Assembly: GCF_021404405.1 (NCBI RefSeq)
Contig: NZ_JABFTV010000003.1
Span: forward strand, 124,001 to 188,000
Origin: Billgrantia aerodenitrificans
GTDB lineage: Bacteria > Pseudomonadota > Gammaproteobacteria > Pseudomonadales > Halomonadaceae
Reading direction: 5' to 3'
DNA length: 64,000 nucleotides
Shown one piece after another: positions 63,217-64,000 of this stretch. The notes beneath the pieces are model-generated. The model saw only the letters and a program-made list of their open reading frames with translations. It was not told where the DNA came from and ran no database searches. How positions within the stretch are numbered: position 1 is the stretch's first letter; every line of letters begins with the position of its first letter. The position numbers and the translations under genes are program-made.

Positions 63217-64000
63217 GCGTAACGTTCCTGGTTGTGACGATTGACGACGTGGAGTTCGTGGAACGAGTTGATGCTGGCGTAGAGCGAGAAGAATCGTGCC
63301 AGCACGCTGCCGAACAGATAGAGGCTGCCCTCGTCGCCGAAGGCTTCCTGGTCCAAAGTCATGACCGAGCGCAGGCCGCGTACCGGCAGGCCACGCTTGA
63401 GCCGGTCGATGGAGCGGGTCTCGATGTTCAGCACACCGGCCAGACGCTTCTGCGACACCCGCTCGGCCTGGCGGTCGACCAGGGCACGGAAGTCGTAGGC
63501 CCGCAGCACCGAGCACAGCGCATCGCGCTCGAGCAGCGACAGGTAGTTGAGCGATAGGTTGGAGATCAGCGTCCACAGCAGGCTGCCGTCCAGGGTCGGG
63601 CGCAGCGCCGGGGTGGGCCGGGTGATGTTGCGATAGGCGGCGAACACCGGACTGGTATCGGTGGAAGCGATGATGTCGCCCACCGCCAGGCGCTCGGGCA
63701 GGGTACGGTTGCTGCAGGTCAGGCGCAGCGAGATGGTCTCGCGCATGCCGACGCAGGCCTGCTCGTCGCCGCGCACGAAGGCGATGTCGTGGTCGAAGCC
63801 GTCGCCGCGCAGGCTGTCGCGTACCCGCACGCGGAAATAGCGCGCCTCGCGGCCGCGGTCACGTTCGATCTGATGCTGGAAGCTCTCGAACGGCACGTAC
63901 TGACGCGGCTCGCCGCGCATCTTGCCGCTATCGCCCTCCAGCCAACCCTGTACCGCGTCGACGCTGAACACCTCGTAGTGCTCCGCCGCGCGGCTGCTGG
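63180..64000 (-). CDS. tssF: T6SS baseplate protein TssF, C-terminal part
   Basis: The last 273 residues are visible; the gene starts beyond the right edge. Family segments include HYEVFSVDAVQGWL, LRLTCSNRTLPERLAVGD and FGSVLARFFSLYASINSFHEL. It pairs with TssG in the baseplate. It ends with TAG inside the start of tssG. Confidence 0.93.
   Translation of the reverse strand, partial: SSRAAEHYEVFSVDAVQGWLEGDSGKMRGEPRQYVPFESFQHQIERDRGREARYFRVRVRDSLRGDGFDHDIAFVRGDEQACVGMRETISLRLTCSNRTLPERLAVGDIIASTDTSPVFAAYRNITRPTPALRPTLDGSLLWTLISNLSLNYLSLLERDALCSVLRAYDFRALVDRQAERVSQKRLAGVLNIETRSIDRLKRGLPVRGLRSVMTLDQEAFGDEGSLYLFGSVLARFFSLYASINSFHELHVVNRHNQERYAWTLQSGQQPLI

Overview
The window looks like a chromosomal segment of a halophilic gammaproteobacterium of the Halomonas type. 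The reasons are the high GC content, a clade I denitrification set, a System I cytochrome c maturation operon, a VasX-type type VI secretion (T6SS) cargo and a Gac/Rsm-type small RNA. The genus is an inference from gene content and protein style; no rRNA is present.

Region 1 (1-7634) holds the start of a B12-dependent ribonucleotide reductase, ubiT, the nitric-oxide regulator norR divergent from ytfE, nnrS-hemN, a YbaN-like gene, nsrR and a small cytochrome c. The norR-ytfE gap carries three GGT-N7-ACC NorR boxes and a sigma-54 promoter. A good 11-1-11 NsrR operator overlaps the nnrS start codon.

Region 2 (7635-17385) is nosRZDFYL plus a cytochrome c and two small unknown genes. A 131-bp MITE-like element lies between nosY and nosL, and a partial inverted copy lies after the last gene. 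Region 3 (17511-26971, minus strand) is ccmFGHI-dnr followed by nirS, a NirT-like multihaem cytochrome, a cupredoxin and an unknown exported protein. FNR/DNR-type boxes precede ubiT, nosR, nirS (two) and ccmF, so DNR probably coordinates nitrite and N2O reductases with cytochrome maturation and anaerobic quinone supply. norCB, nitrate reductase and haem d1 biosynthesis genes are not in the window.

Region 4 (27326-35641) has ppiA, a VanZ-like gene, hemE, ribA, a haemolysin III-like gene and a compact four-gene operon: membrane His-box protein, KAS III-like ketosynthase, haem-oxygenase-like di-iron protein and an unknown protein. This operon looks like an undescribed lipid or small-molecule pathway. 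A membrane acyltransferase is divergent from it.

Region 5 (35642-35890) appears to encode a CsrB/RsmY-type regulatory RNA: a perfect GacA box, eight GGA motifs and a strong terminator.

Region 6 (35954-64000, minus strand) is a T6SS locus: tssF (partial), tssG, tagH, tssJKL, clpV, vasH, tagO/vasI, tssA, a 35-codon ORF, tssM, a GNAT-like gene, PAAR, vgrG, a DUF4123 adaptor, a VasX-like pore-forming effector and three tandem DUF6708-like membrane proteins that may be immunity proteins. The middle DUF6708 copy is broken by two apparent homopolymer frameshifts. Parts of the cargo region are visibly AT-richer than the rest, consistent with transfer. hcp, tssB, tssC and tssE are not in the window.
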